From RGIG3513 sp045658985 (lineage in GTDB: Bacteria > Bacillota > Clostridia > Oscillospirales > Butyricicoccaceae), in contig JAZOWC010000017.1 in the NCBI GenBank assembly GCA_045658985.1, forward strand, positions 1 through 32,325: a stretch of 32,325 nt of DNA, in the 5' to 3' direction. Positions 22,284-30,422 of the stretch are shown here, one piece after another (within the stretch, counting starts at the first letter, position 1; every line of letters begins with the position of its first letter). The notes under the pieces were generated by a model. It saw only the letters and a list, made by a program, of their open reading frames with translations. It was not told where the DNA came from and did not search any database. A program made the translations under genes and the position numbers.

Positions 22284-23654
22284 ATGAAAAAATCTCAGGT
22301 TGATATGCTGGGCGGCTCTCTGCTCAAAAATGTCCTTGCTTTTGCAATACCTGTCATACTGACCAGTCTGCTGCAGCTGTTTTTCAATGCCGCAGACCTC
22401 ATCGTGGTGGGCAGATTCTGCGGCAGTATCTCGGTTGGTGCGGTAGGTGCCACAGGTGCTATCACCAATCTGGTCATCAATATGTTCATCGGTCTCAGTA
22501 TCGGTGCGGGCGTTACCGTTGCCCACGGTGTAGGCGCGCGCGACCATACCAAGGTGGAGAATGCCGTACACTCCTCCATATTTTTTGCCATAGTCGGCGG
22601 CATCGTGCTGACTATCGTTGGCGTGCTGTTCTCGGGCACCTTCCTCAGATGGATGGCCACTCCCGCAAACGTCCTGCCTCTGTCCAAAGTCTATATGCAG
22701 ATCTACTTTGCAGGCGCGATACCCATGATGGTCTACAACTACGGCGCATCCATCCTCCGTGCCGTGGGCGATACCAAGCGTCCTTTGTACTTTCTGGCTG
22801 TTGCGGGCGTTGTCAACGTGGTGCTCAACCTGATCTTTGTCACCGTGTTCCATATGAACGTTGCGGGCGTTGCGCTGGCAACCACAATATCCCAGACAAT
22901 TTCGGCAGTGCTGGTGGTTCGTGCCCTTATGCTTCGTGATGACGCCTGCCGCCTCAACCTCAAAGCCCTCAAGATCCACAAGAAGGAGTTTCTGAGCATC
23001 CTGCGCATCGGTGTCCCCGCAGGCGTGCAGGGCAGCCTGTACTCCATCTCCAACGTGCTTATTCAGTCCTCCATCAATTCCTTCGGCGATATCGTGGTGT
23101 CGGGCAACTCGGCAGCCTCCAATATCGAGGGCTTTGTATGGGTCATTATGAACGCCTTTATGCAGAGCGCCATTAACTTTATGGGGCAGAACATGGGCGC
23201 ACGTCAGTACAAGCGCCTGCGCAGGATCATGCTCACCTGCCTGCTGTGCGTGTCCGTGTCGGGCATCGTGTTCGGAAATCTGGCATACTTCTTCTCGCCC
23301 CATCTGCTCAAGATCTACATCACCGACTCGGCAGACGCCATCGTATACGGCGGCATAAGAATGCTGTATATCTGTGTGCCCTATTTCATCTGCGGCATTA
23401 TGGACGTTATGACGGGATGCCTGCGCGGCATCGGCAAATCCATGTCCGCAATGTTCATTACGGTCGCGGGTGTCTGCGGCATCAGAATCGTGTGGATCTA
23501 CACTATTTTCCGCATCCCTCAGTTCCACTCTGTTGAGAGTCTGTATATTTCCTATCCCATCACGTGGGGAATAACCTTCCTTATTGAGTTTACTTATTTT
23601 ATGATAGCCACACGCAAACTTATCAGATCCGGGCAGGAAGAACTTGAGGCATAA
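22284..23654 (+). CDS. MATE-family efflux transporter, array copy 4
   Basis: A 456-aa MATE exporter. I use ATG 22284 because GGGAGGA sits six bases upstream and the protein then aligns residue for residue with copies 5-8 (MKKSQVDM start); the in-frame ATG at 22257 lies inside the palindrome. Helix-1 acidic residue is D38 in FFNAADLIVVGRFCGS. The half-repeat marker YNYGASILRAVGDTKRPLYF starts at 151 and GQNMGARQYKRLRR at 301. The central basic linker KALKIHKKEFLSILRIGVPAG joins the two six-helix bundles. Its N-terminus and the VVGRFCGSISV stretch are nearest copies 5 and 6. The stop is 28 bp before the start of copy 5. Confidence 0.93.
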   Translation: MKKSQVDMLGGSLLKNVLAFAIPVILTSLLQLFFNAADLIVVGRFCGSISVGAVGATGAITNLVINMFIGLSIGAGVTVAHGVGARDHTKVENAVHSSIFFAIVGGIVLTIVGVLFSGTFLRWMATPANVLPLSKVYMQIYFAGAIPMMVYNYGASILRAVGDTKRPLYFLAVAGVVNVVLNLIFVTVFHMNVAGVALATTISQTISAVLVVRALMLRDDACRLNLKALKIHKKEFLSILRIGVPAGVQGSLYSISNVLIQSSINSFGDIVVSGNSAASNIEGFVWVIMNAFMQSAINFMGQNMGARQYKRLRRIMLTCLLCVSVSGIVFGNLAYFFSPHLLKIYITDSADAIVYGGIRMLYICVPYFICGIMDVMTGCLRGIGKSMSAMFITVAGVCGIRIVWIYTIFRIPQFHSVESLYISYPITWGITFLIEFTYFMIATRKLIRSGQEELEA

Positions 23655-23682
23655 CAGACCGCATCGCGGGTTGGGTGATAAT

Positions 23683-25056
23683 ATGAAAAAATCACAGATA
23701 GATATGATAAACGGGCCTCTGCTGCCCGATATAATCAGATTTGCCATCCCGGTCATTCTGACGGGATTCATACAGATGTGCTTCAATGCCGCCGATATGG
23801 CGGTGGTTGGCAGATTCTGCGGCAGTATCGCAGTTGCCGCCGTGGGCGCTACAAGCTCGCTGAGCCATCTGATCATCAATCTGTTTCTGGGTCTGAGCAT
23901 GGGCAGCGGTGTTACCGTTGCCCGCGCAACCGGAGCAGGGGATGAGCAGGAGGTCAAAGACACCGTCCACACCGCCATCCTGATGGCGCTGATCGGCGGC
24001 GGTATACTGACCGTGGTTGGCATTGCCGTATCTCCCACACTGCTTGCCTGGATGGATACCCCCGGCAGAGCGCTGGAACTGGCATCACTGTATCTGCGGG
24101 TGTATTTTGCGGGCGCAATACCTATGCTGGTCTACAACTTCGGCGCCGCCATCCTCCGTGCGGTGGGCGACAGCCGCCGTCCCATGATCTACGGAATACT
24201 GGGCGGCGCGGTCAACGTGGTGCTCAATCTGACCTTTGTTGTGGTCTTTGACTGGGGCGTTGCAGGCGTTGCCATAGCCACCAGCCTGTCCAACACTATG
24301 ATGGCCGTACTGGTTATCCGCGAACTTATGTGCAGGACGGACGCCTGCCGTCTGTTCCCCTCCAAGCTGAAGATCCACGTCGGCCCACTCAAAAACATCC
24401 TCCGCATCGGCCTGCCCTCGGGTCTGCAGAATGCGCTGTTTGCCATCTCCAATGTGTCCATACAGTCCTCCATCAACTCTTTTGGCGAAGAAGTTCTGGC
24501 CGGCAGCTCGGCCGCAGCCAATCTGGAGGCGGTCATATGGTTTGCCCAGCACGGCTTCCATCAGGCCACCGTCAACTTCTGCGGTCAGAATATGGGTGCC
24601 CGCAACTACAAGCGCCTGCGCAAGGTCGCTCACGTGTCTCTGGCCTGCAACACCGTAGTAAGTCTGTTTTTGGCATTGCTGTTCAATCTGTTCGGCAGAC
24701 AGCTGCTGGGCATCTATATCCCCGACTCGCAGGCAGCTATCGATTACGGTATGGTTCGTGTGGCCCTGCTGTGCACCACCTATGTGCTGGACGGATATAT
24801 GACCATTATGAGCAACGGCCTGCGCGGCATCGGCAAATCCACCTCTGCAATGTTCGTCACTCTGGGAGGCGTCTGCGGCTTCAGACTGCTTTGGATACAT
24901 ACAGTGTTCAAGCTGCCTGCATTCCATACGCTGAACGGTCTGTTTGTGGCATATCCCATCTCGTGGATAATAACCTTTGTCATAGGTTATATATGGTTCA
25001 TGTCCGCTACGGGCAAACTTATGCGGCATAAAGACTCGGAGGTGAAGAAGGCTTAA
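23683..25056 (+). CDS. MATE-family efflux transporter, array copy 5
   Basis: A 457-aa MATE exporter. ATG 23683 is chosen because GGGTTGGGTGA precedes it and MKKSQIDMINGPLL aligns with the other copies; a TTG 39 bp upstream would overlap copy 4. D38 lies in CFNAADMAVVGRFCGS; YNFGAAILRAVGDSRRPMIY begins at 151; GQNMGARNYKRLRK at 301. It differs from its neighbours by arginine in TVARATGAGD (others have AHG/ANA-VGARD) and by QHGFHQATVNF before the GQN motif, in the second-half cavity-lining region, which may indicate another substrate range. The sixteen-base gap to copy 6 lacks a good ribosome-binding site. Confidence 0.93.
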   Translation: MKKSQIDMINGPLLPDIIRFAIPVILTGFIQMCFNAADMAVVGRFCGSIAVAAVGATSSLSHLIINLFLGLSMGSGVTVARATGAGDEQEVKDTVHTAILMALIGGGILTVVGIAVSPTLLAWMDTPGRALELASLYLRVYFAGAIPMLVYNFGAAILRAVGDSRRPMIYGILGGAVNVVLNLTFVVVFDWGVAGVAIATSLSNTMMAVLVIRELMCRTDACRLFPSKLKIHVGPLKNILRIGLPSGLQNALFAISNVSIQSSINSFGEEVLAGSSAAANLEAVIWFAQHGFHQATVNFCGQNMGARNYKRLRKVAHVSLACNTVVSLFLALLFNLFGRQLLGIYIPDSQAAIDYGMVRVALLCTTYVLDGYMTIMSNGLRGIGKSTSAMFVTLGGVCGFRLLWIHTVFKLPAFHTLNGLFVAYPISWIITFVIGYIWFMSATGKLMRHKDSEVKKA

Positions 25057-25072
25057 ACAGTCCTGTTATACT

Positions 25073-26458
25073 ATGAAAAGATCCACTCTCGATATGACTC
25101 AGGGCCCCATCCTGAGCAATATGATAAAATTCGCCATTCCCATTGCGCTGGGGTCGCTCTTGCAGATGTGCTTCAATGCCGCAGACCTGATCGTGGTGGG
25201 CAGATATTGCGGAAGCGTATCTGTTGCCGCCGTGGGAGCGACGGGCGCTATCTCCAACCTGATAGTCAATCTGTTCATCGGTCTCGGTCTGGGCGGCGGT
25301 GTTGCCGTTGCCAACGCAGTCGGCGCCCGAGACTACGACACGGTGGAAAAAACCGTCCACACCGCTATGTTTGCCGCGGTGGCAGGCGGAATTATCCTGA
25401 CCCTCATAGGTGTGCCTCTGGCAGAGCCGCTTCTGCGGCTGATGGACACACCCGAGGATATACTTCCTCTGTCCGCACAGTATATGCGGATACATTTTAT
25501 CGGCTCGGTGCCTATGATGGTGTACAACTTCGGCGCATCCATCCTCCGCGCCGCAGGCGAGAGCAAAAAGCCTGTGTACTACCTGACTGCGGCAGGTATA
25601 CTCAACGTTCTGCTCAATCTGTTCTTTGTTATAGTGTGCGATATGAACGTGGCGGGCGTCTCATGGGCGACCACCATATCCCAGACGGTGTCTGCTTCGC
25701 TGGTCGTGGCCTGTATGCTCAGGCGCAATGACAGCTGCAGGCTTTATCCCCGCAAGCTCCGCATCCACAAAGCCCCCTTCCTCAAGATCCTGCGCATCGG
25801 CATCCCCTCGGGTATTCAGGGCAGCCTGTTCTCCATCTCCAACGTCACCATTCAGTCCTCCTTTAACTCACTGGGCAAGATCGTTATGACGGCTCAGTCG
25901 GCAGGACAGAACATCAACAGCTTTATGGGCGTTATCATCAACGCCATTGCCTCTGCCGTGGTCAACTTCTGCGGTCAGAATATGGGCGCCCGCAACTACG
26001 AGCGCGTCAAAAAGGTCATCCGCACGGGCATTATCGCAGGCTTTGTGGCAGGCAACGTGCTGGGCGTGGCCACCTTCTTCTTCGGCAGACCTCTGCTTGG
26101 CATCTACATCACCGACTCGCCCGAAGCCATCGCCATCGGTATGCGCAGACTGGCTTTGATGAGCCTGCCATATTTTACCTACGGACTCAACGACGCCATG
26201 TCGGGTGCTCTGCGGGGCATCGGCAGATCGGGCGCTTCGATGGTCATGAGCATCCTCGGCATATGCCTCTACCGTATAGGCTGGGTGTATACCGTATTCC
26301 GCATCCCCCGATTCCACACCCCCGACACCCTGTTTATCTCCTATCCCATCTCGTGGATACTCACCTTTGTCATTATGTACGTGTGGTTCCGCCTCAACTG
26401 GGAAAAGGTAGTACTGAAAGAAGAACAGCGCTACATCGCGGCCAAGCCGCAGGAATAA
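25073..26458 (+). CDS. MATE-family efflux transporter, array copy 6
   Basis: A 461-aa MATE exporter. MKRSTLDMTQGPILSNMIKF aligns with the family start; D38 lies in CFNAADLIVVGRYCGS; YNFGASILRAAGESKKPVYY begins at 151; GQNMGARNYERVKK at 301. The first-half motif AAGESKKP resembles copy 1 (VGESKKPLYY) whereas the N-terminus resembles copies 4/5. The bases just before the ATG (CAGTCCTGTTATACT) show no Shine-Dalgarno match and the upstream frame closes at a TGA at 25043, so no alternative upstream start exists. Translation probably depends on ribosomes finishing copy 5, 16 bp upstream. The C-terminus is long and charged (KVVLKEEQRYIAAKPQE). Confidence 0.92.
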   Translation: MKRSTLDMTQGPILSNMIKFAIPIALGSLLQMCFNAADLIVVGRYCGSVSVAAVGATGAISNLIVNLFIGLGLGGGVAVANAVGARDYDTVEKTVHTAMFAAVAGGIILTLIGVPLAEPLLRLMDTPEDILPLSAQYMRIHFIGSVPMMVYNFGASILRAAGESKKPVYYLTAAGILNVLLNLFFVIVCDMNVAGVSWATTISQTVSASLVVACMLRRNDSCRLYPRKLRIHKAPFLKILRIGIPSGIQGSLFSISNVTIQSSFNSLGKIVMTAQSAGQNINSFMGVIINAIASAVVNFCGQNMGARNYERVKKVIRTGIIAGFVAGNVLGVATFFFGRPLLGIYITDSPEAIAIGMRRLALMSLPYFTYGLNDAMSGALRGIGRSGASMVMSILGICLYRIGWVYTVFRIPRFHTPDTLFISYPISWILTFVIMYVWFRLNWEKVVLKEEQRYIAAKPQE

Positions 26459-26478
26459 TATCCGGTCCGATCCCGTAA

Positions 26479-26494
26479 GTCCGCGGCGGCGGAC
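26479..26494 (+). other. GC hairpin between copies 6 and 7
   Basis: GTCCGC (26479-26484) and GCGGAC (26489-26494) form a 6-bp GC-rich stem with a GGCG loop in the 71-bp gap. No T-run follows, so it is not a terminator; it may be an RNA-stability or processing element. Confidence 0.4.
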
Positions 26495-26529
26495 GCACAA
26501 CTATGGCATTATATGCCGGGAGGAACTCA

Positions 26530-27909
26530 ATGCGAAACTCAAAAGTAGATATGCTGCACGGCCCTCTGCTCAGGAACATCGTGGCCTTTGCCATCCCCGT
26601 TATACTGGGCGGATGGATGCAGCTGTTTTTCCACGCGGCCGACGTTGTGGTAATAGGCCAGTTCTGCGGCAGTGCATCGGTGGGCGCAATGGGCGCCACG
26701 GGCGCGATCTCCAATTTGATCATCAATATGTTCATGGGCCTCAGCGCGGGCGTAACCGTTACGGTTGCCAACGCCGCGGGCAGCGGGGACAACAATATGA
26801 TCCAGAAAGCCGTACACACGGCCGTCCTCACCGCCATTATCGGCGGTCTGTGCGTGGCCGCCATAGGCGTGCCGCTTGCCCCCACTCTGCTCAGATGGAT
26901 GGACACTCCCGCAAGCGTCATCGGCAAATCCACCCTCTATATGCGTATTATTCTGGGCGGCAACGTGTGCAGCCTGCTGTACAACTTCGGCGCCGCCGTA
27001 ATGCGCGCAACCGGCGACAGCCGCCGTCCTCTGTTTTTTGTCACTATGAGCGGTCTGCTCAATGTGGTGCTCAACCTGTTCTTTGTGCTGGTGCTCCATA
27101 TGGATGTTGCAGGTGTTGCGCTGGCTACCGTTATTGCCAACGGCACCTCGGCATTTTTGGTGCTCAGGAGCCTTTCGAAGCGCACCGATGCCAGCAGACT
27201 GTTTTTGTCCAAGCTGGCCATCCACAAGGAGTCATTCAAAAAGATCCTGCGTATCGGCATTCCCTCGGGCATTCAGGCCAGTATGTTTGCCATCTCCAAC
27301 GTAATTATCCAGTCCTCCATCAACTCCTTCGGTGAGGCTATGATGTCTGCAAACACCGCAGGCGGCAACATCAACGGATTTATGGCCAACGCCGTCACCG
27401 GCTTCGGTACTGCGGCCATCAACTTCGTCGGACAGAACATGGGCGCCAAAAAATACCACCGCGTCCGCCGTGTCATATGGACCTGCTTCAGAATATCCGC
27501 CGTGCTGGGTCTGGTGCTGGGTACGGTCACCTATATCTTCGGCAGACCTCTGCTGAGCATCTACATCACCGACTCGCCCGAAGCCATCGCCTACGGCTTC
27601 ATCCGTATGAAGTATATGAGCATACCATATGCCTTCTACGCCATCTACGATGCATTCTCCGCATCCCTGCGCGGTCTTGGCAGATCGGGACTGGCTATGA
27701 CAATGAGCCTGTGCGGCACCTGCGTCGTCCGCGTGCTGTGGATATACACCGTATTTGCCGCGTGGCGCACCCCGGATGCAATCTATCTGTCCTACCCCAT
27801 ATCCTGGTGTCTCACCGCCATCGGTATGTGTACCTGCGTACTGCTCTGCCTGCGCAAACTCCCCAAAGAAGATATGGACACCCAAACCCTTCAGGCGCAG
27901 AATGCCTGA
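26530..27909 (+). CDS. MATE-family efflux transporter, array copy 7
   Basis: A 459-aa MATE exporter. ATG 26530 is preferred over an in-frame ATG nine codons earlier because GGGAGGA (26518-26524) is five bases upstream of it and MRNSKVDMLHGPLL aligns with the other copies. D38 lies in FFHAADVVVIGQFCGS: it has His where the others have Asn, two residues before the conserved AD. YNFGAAVMRATGDSRRPLFF begins at 151 and GQNMGAKKYHRVRR at 301. With copy 8 it forms a distinct subgroup: GGWMQLFF, VIGQFCGS, SVGAMGATG, VANAAGS and VMRA/IMRA instead of ILRA. By hand count 46 of the first 60 residues equal copy 8. Copy 8 follows after 27 bp. Confidence 0.93.
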   Translation: MRNSKVDMLHGPLLRNIVAFAIPVILGGWMQLFFHAADVVVIGQFCGSASVGAMGATGAISNLIINMFMGLSAGVTVTVANAAGSGDNNMIQKAVHTAVLTAIIGGLCVAAIGVPLAPTLLRWMDTPASVIGKSTLYMRIILGGNVCSLLYNFGAAVMRATGDSRRPLFFVTMSGLLNVVLNLFFVLVLHMDVAGVALATVIANGTSAFLVLRSLSKRTDASRLFLSKLAIHKESFKKILRIGIPSGIQASMFAISNVIIQSSINSFGEAMMSANTAGGNINGFMANAVTGFGTAAINFVGQNMGAKKYHRVRRVIWTCFRISAVLGLVLGTVTYIFGRPLLSIYITDSPEAIAYGFIRMKYMSIPYAFYAIYDAFSASLRGLGRSGLAMTMSLCGTCVVRVLWIYTVFAAWRTPDAIYLSYPISWCLTAIGMCTCVLLCLRKLPKEDMDTQTLQAQNA

Positions 27910-27936
27910 AAGTGAGCATATGAGCGGAGGCGAGTT

Positions 27937-29307
27937 ATGAGAAGAAACAACGTAAATATGATAAGCGGCCCTCTGGCCAAAAACATCATAGCCTTTGCCA
28001 TCCCCGTCATTCTGGGCGGATGGATGCAGCTGTTTTTCAATGCGGCAGACACCATAGTCATAGGCCAGTTCTGCGGTAGTTCATCGGTGGGCGCAATGGG
28101 CGCCACCGGCTCCATATCGGCTCTGATAGTCAATCTGTTTATGGGTCTGAGTTCGGGTGTCAGCGTTGCGGTTGCCAACGCCGCAGGCAGCCGCGATCAC
28201 AGCTCTATCCAAAAAGCCGTACATACCGCCGTGCTCACGGCTATGATCGGCGGAGTTGTGGTTGCCGCGCTGGGCGTCCCTCTGGCAAAAGACCTGCTCA
28301 GGCTCATGGATACCCCCGAGAGTGTTATAGACAAGTCGGCTTTGTATATGCGTATCATACTGGCAGGCAATATTTTCAGTATGATGTACAACTTCGGTGC
28401 AGCCATAATGCGCGCATCGGGTGACAGCCGCCGCCCTCTGTATTTTATCAGTTTCAGCGGTATGATAAACGTGCTGCTCAATCTGTTCTTTGTGCTCGTG
28501 CTTCATATGGACGTTGCAGGCGTTGCACTGGCCACCGTCATTGCCAACGCCATCTCGGCATTTCTGGTGCTCAGGAGCCTGTCAAAGCGCACCGATGCAT
28601 TCAGGTTCAGCATTTCAAACCTCAGAATCCACAAAGAAGTCTTTCTCAAGATCCTGCGTATCGGTGTTCCCTCGGGCATTCAGGGAAGTATGTTCGCCAT
28701 CTCCAACGTCATCATACAGTCCTCGGTCAACTCCTTCGGCGAGGCTCTTGTCGCGGGCAACACAGCCAACGCAAACATCAACGGATTTATGGCCAACGCC
28801 ACTGCGGGATTTGCCGTGGCATCCCTCAACTTTACGGGGCAGAACGTAGGCGCGCGTCAGTACAAGCGCATCCGCAAGGTCATACTCAACTGTATGTGCA
28901 TAGCCGCAGGTCTTGGGTTGGTGCTCGGCGCGGCGACACAATTGCTTGCCAGACCTCTGCTCGGTCTGTACATCACCGATTCGCCTCAGGCGCTGGAATA
29001 CGGTGTCCTGCGCTCATGGTATACCAGCGTTCCGTATGTATTCTACGCGGTGTACGAGGTTTTCTCGGCTACCATCCGCGGATTGGGCAAATCAACCACC
29101 TCCATGGTAGTCAGTCTGGGCGGCATCGGCGTGACCAGAGTCATATGGATCTACACGGTGTTCGCCCGCTGGCGCACTCCGGGCGTGCTCTATCTGTCAT
29201 TCCCCGTGTCATGGCTGCTGACTGCGCTGCTGATGGGTATGTTCCTGCTGCTTGCATTGCGCAAAACACCCAACGTCGACGAACCCCTGCCCGAAAATAA
29301 TACGTGA
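27937..29307 (+). CDS. MATE-family efflux transporter, array copy 8
   Basis: A 456-aa MATE exporter, sister of copy 7. MRRNNVNMISGPLAKNIIAF starts the protein behind GGAGG (27926-27930). D38 lies in FFNAADTIVIGQFCGS; YNFGAAIMRASGDSRRPLYF begins at 151; GQNVGARQYKRIRK at 301. The two share GVALATVIAN, FLVLRSLSKRTDA and NINGFMANA, placing the most recent duplication at the downstream end of the array. It is the last transporter; 61 bp of A-rich leader separate it from the PfoR-like gene, with a hairpin (29315-29337) but no terminator, so read-through into that gene and the adenine deaminase is likely. Confidence 0.93.
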   Translation: MRRNNVNMISGPLAKNIIAFAIPVILGGWMQLFFNAADTIVIGQFCGSSSVGAMGATGSISALIVNLFMGLSSGVSVAVANAAGSRDHSSIQKAVHTAVLTAMIGGVVVAALGVPLAKDLLRLMDTPESVIDKSALYMRIILAGNIFSMMYNFGAAIMRASGDSRRPLYFISFSGMINVLLNLFFVLVLHMDVAGVALATVIANAISAFLVLRSLSKRTDAFRFSISNLRIHKEVFLKILRIGVPSGIQGSMFAISNVIIQSSVNSFGEALVAGNTANANINGFMANATAGFAVASLNFTGQNVGARQYKRIRKVILNCMCIAAGLGLVLGAATQLLARPLLGLYITDSPQALEYGVLRSWYTSVPYVFYAVYEVFSATIRGLGKSTTSMVVSLGGIGVTRVIWIYTVFARWRTPGVLYLSFPVSWLLTALLMGMFLLLALRKTPNVDEPLPENNT

Positions 29308-29314
29308 GATATAT

Positions 29315-29337
29315 CGTTTGTACTTTTGGCACGAACG
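29315..29337 (+). other. hairpin in the leader of the PfoR-like gene
   Basis: CGTTTGT (29315-29321) pairs with ACGAACG (29331-29337), seven base pairs including one G-T, around a nine-base loop. It is followed by A-rich sequence, not a T-run, so it is unlikely to terminate; it may shape the leader before the AGAGG site of the next gene. Confidence 0.35.
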
Positions 29338-29368
29338 GTAACAAAATAAAAGAAAAGAGGAAAAACCA

Positions 29369-30391
29369 ATGAGCAAGAACCGGGACGGTATCATAAAACG
29401 CATTCTCAAACGTTATTTCATCGACGCTATGGGCTCGATGGCATACGGACTGTTTGCCTCGCTGATCATCGGCACCATTATCGGTCAGATCGGCACGCTG
29501 ACAGGTCTGCAGCTGTTAAGCGATATTGCCGCCACCCTCAAAAGCTCTCAGGTCTACGGCGCCGCAATCGGTGTCGCCATCGCCTGGGGACTCAAGTGTG
29601 ACGGTCTGGTCATATTTGCCGCAGCAGGCGCCGCAGCCGTAGGCTGTGTGGCAGGCGGCCCCGTCGGCGCATATATCGGCGGTATCATCGGTGCCGAGCT
29701 TGGTCAGCTGGTCTCCAAAAAGACCCCCGTGGATATCATCGTCACTCCTTTTGTTGCCGTTGTGGCAGGCGGAGCGGCAGGCCTGTTTGTTGGCCCCTAT
29801 ATCAATAAGCTTATGCTCTGGCTGGGTGAGGTAATCAACGCGGCCGTCGAGCTTATGCCCCTGCCCATGGGCACACTGGTGGGCGTTATCGTGGGTATGA
29901 TCCTCACTCTGCCCATTTCTTCTGCCGCACTCTGCGTTATGCTTGGCCTCAACGGACTTGCAGCAGGCGCCGCCACCGCAGGCTGTGCCGCACAGATGAT
30001 CGGCTTTGCCGTCACAAGCTTCAAGACCAACCGTGTCTCCGGCCTGCTTTCTCAGGGCATCGGCACGTCCATGCTTCAGGTTCCCAATATCTTCCGCCGT
30101 CCCCAGATCTGGATAGCCCCCACGGTTGCATCCGCTGTCTGCGGCGCCATGTCCTCTGCCGTCCTCAAGATCGAAGCCACCAAAGTCGGCGCAGGTATGG
30201 GTACAAGCGGTCTTGTAGGCCCCATCGATACCTATACCGTTATGGCTCCTCAGTGGGGCGCGGTCAAGACCCTCATCTGCATAGCTTTTATCTATTTTGT
30301 ATTGCCTGCCGCAGTGTCTTTGCTGGTGCACTTTGCGCTGGTCAAAGCCGATATCGTCAAGGACGAATATCTGCAGCTTAACAATATCTGA
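29369..30391 (+). CDS. PfoR-like / PTS_EIIC_2 family membrane protein
   Basis: A 340-aa polytopic membrane protein with about nine or ten helices, rich in glycine and alanine. Motifs such as YFIDAMGSMAYGLFASLIIG at the N-terminus, GGPVGAYIGGIIGAELGQLV in the middle and TSGLVGPIDTY near the end match the EIIC-like family that includes the Clostridium perfringens PfoR protein (COG3641). These resemble PTS permease domains but lack the phosphorylated IIA/IIB parts, and none is encoded nearby, so phosphotransfer-coupled sugar uptake is doubtful. The start has AGAGG eight bases upstream. Adenine deaminase follows after 31 bp, suggesting the pair work together, perhaps in uptake and use of adenine; this is inference only. 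Confidence 0.75.
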   Translation: MSKNRDGIIKRILKRYFIDAMGSMAYGLFASLIIGTIIGQIGTLTGLQLLSDIAATLKSSQVYGAAIGVAIAWGLKCDGLVIFAAAGAAAVGCVAGGPVGAYIGGIIGAELGQLVSKKTPVDIIVTPFVAVVAGGAAGLFVGPYINKLMLWLGEVINAAVELMPLPMGTLVGVIVGMILTLPISSAALCVMLGLNGLAAGAATAGCAAQMIGFAVTSFKTNRVSGLLSQGIGTSMLQVPNIFRRPQIWIAPTVASAVCGAMSSAVLKIEATKVGAGMGTSGLVGPIDTYTVMAPQWGAVKTLICIAFIYFVLPAAVSLLVHFALVKADIVKDEYLQLNNI

Positions 30392-30422
30392 TCAACCAAA
30401 TCCAAACTCACGGGGGTGAAGT

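Noticed and set aside
22197..24038. A 613-codon open frame on the minus strand opposite MATE copies 4 and 5
   Set aside because: Antisense of two collinear transporter genes, with cysteine/histidine-rich low-information composition; similar shadows occur opposite every MATE copy.
17987..29307. Transporter array interpreted as a recent assembly duplication or mobile element
   Set aside because: Copies are clearly diverged (27-46 identities in the first 60 residues), each has its own spacer sequence, and there are no transposase genes, terminal repeats or target duplications.
29315..29337. Possible terminator after MATE copy 8
   Set aside because: The stem contains a G-T pair and is followed by A-rich sequence, not a T-run.
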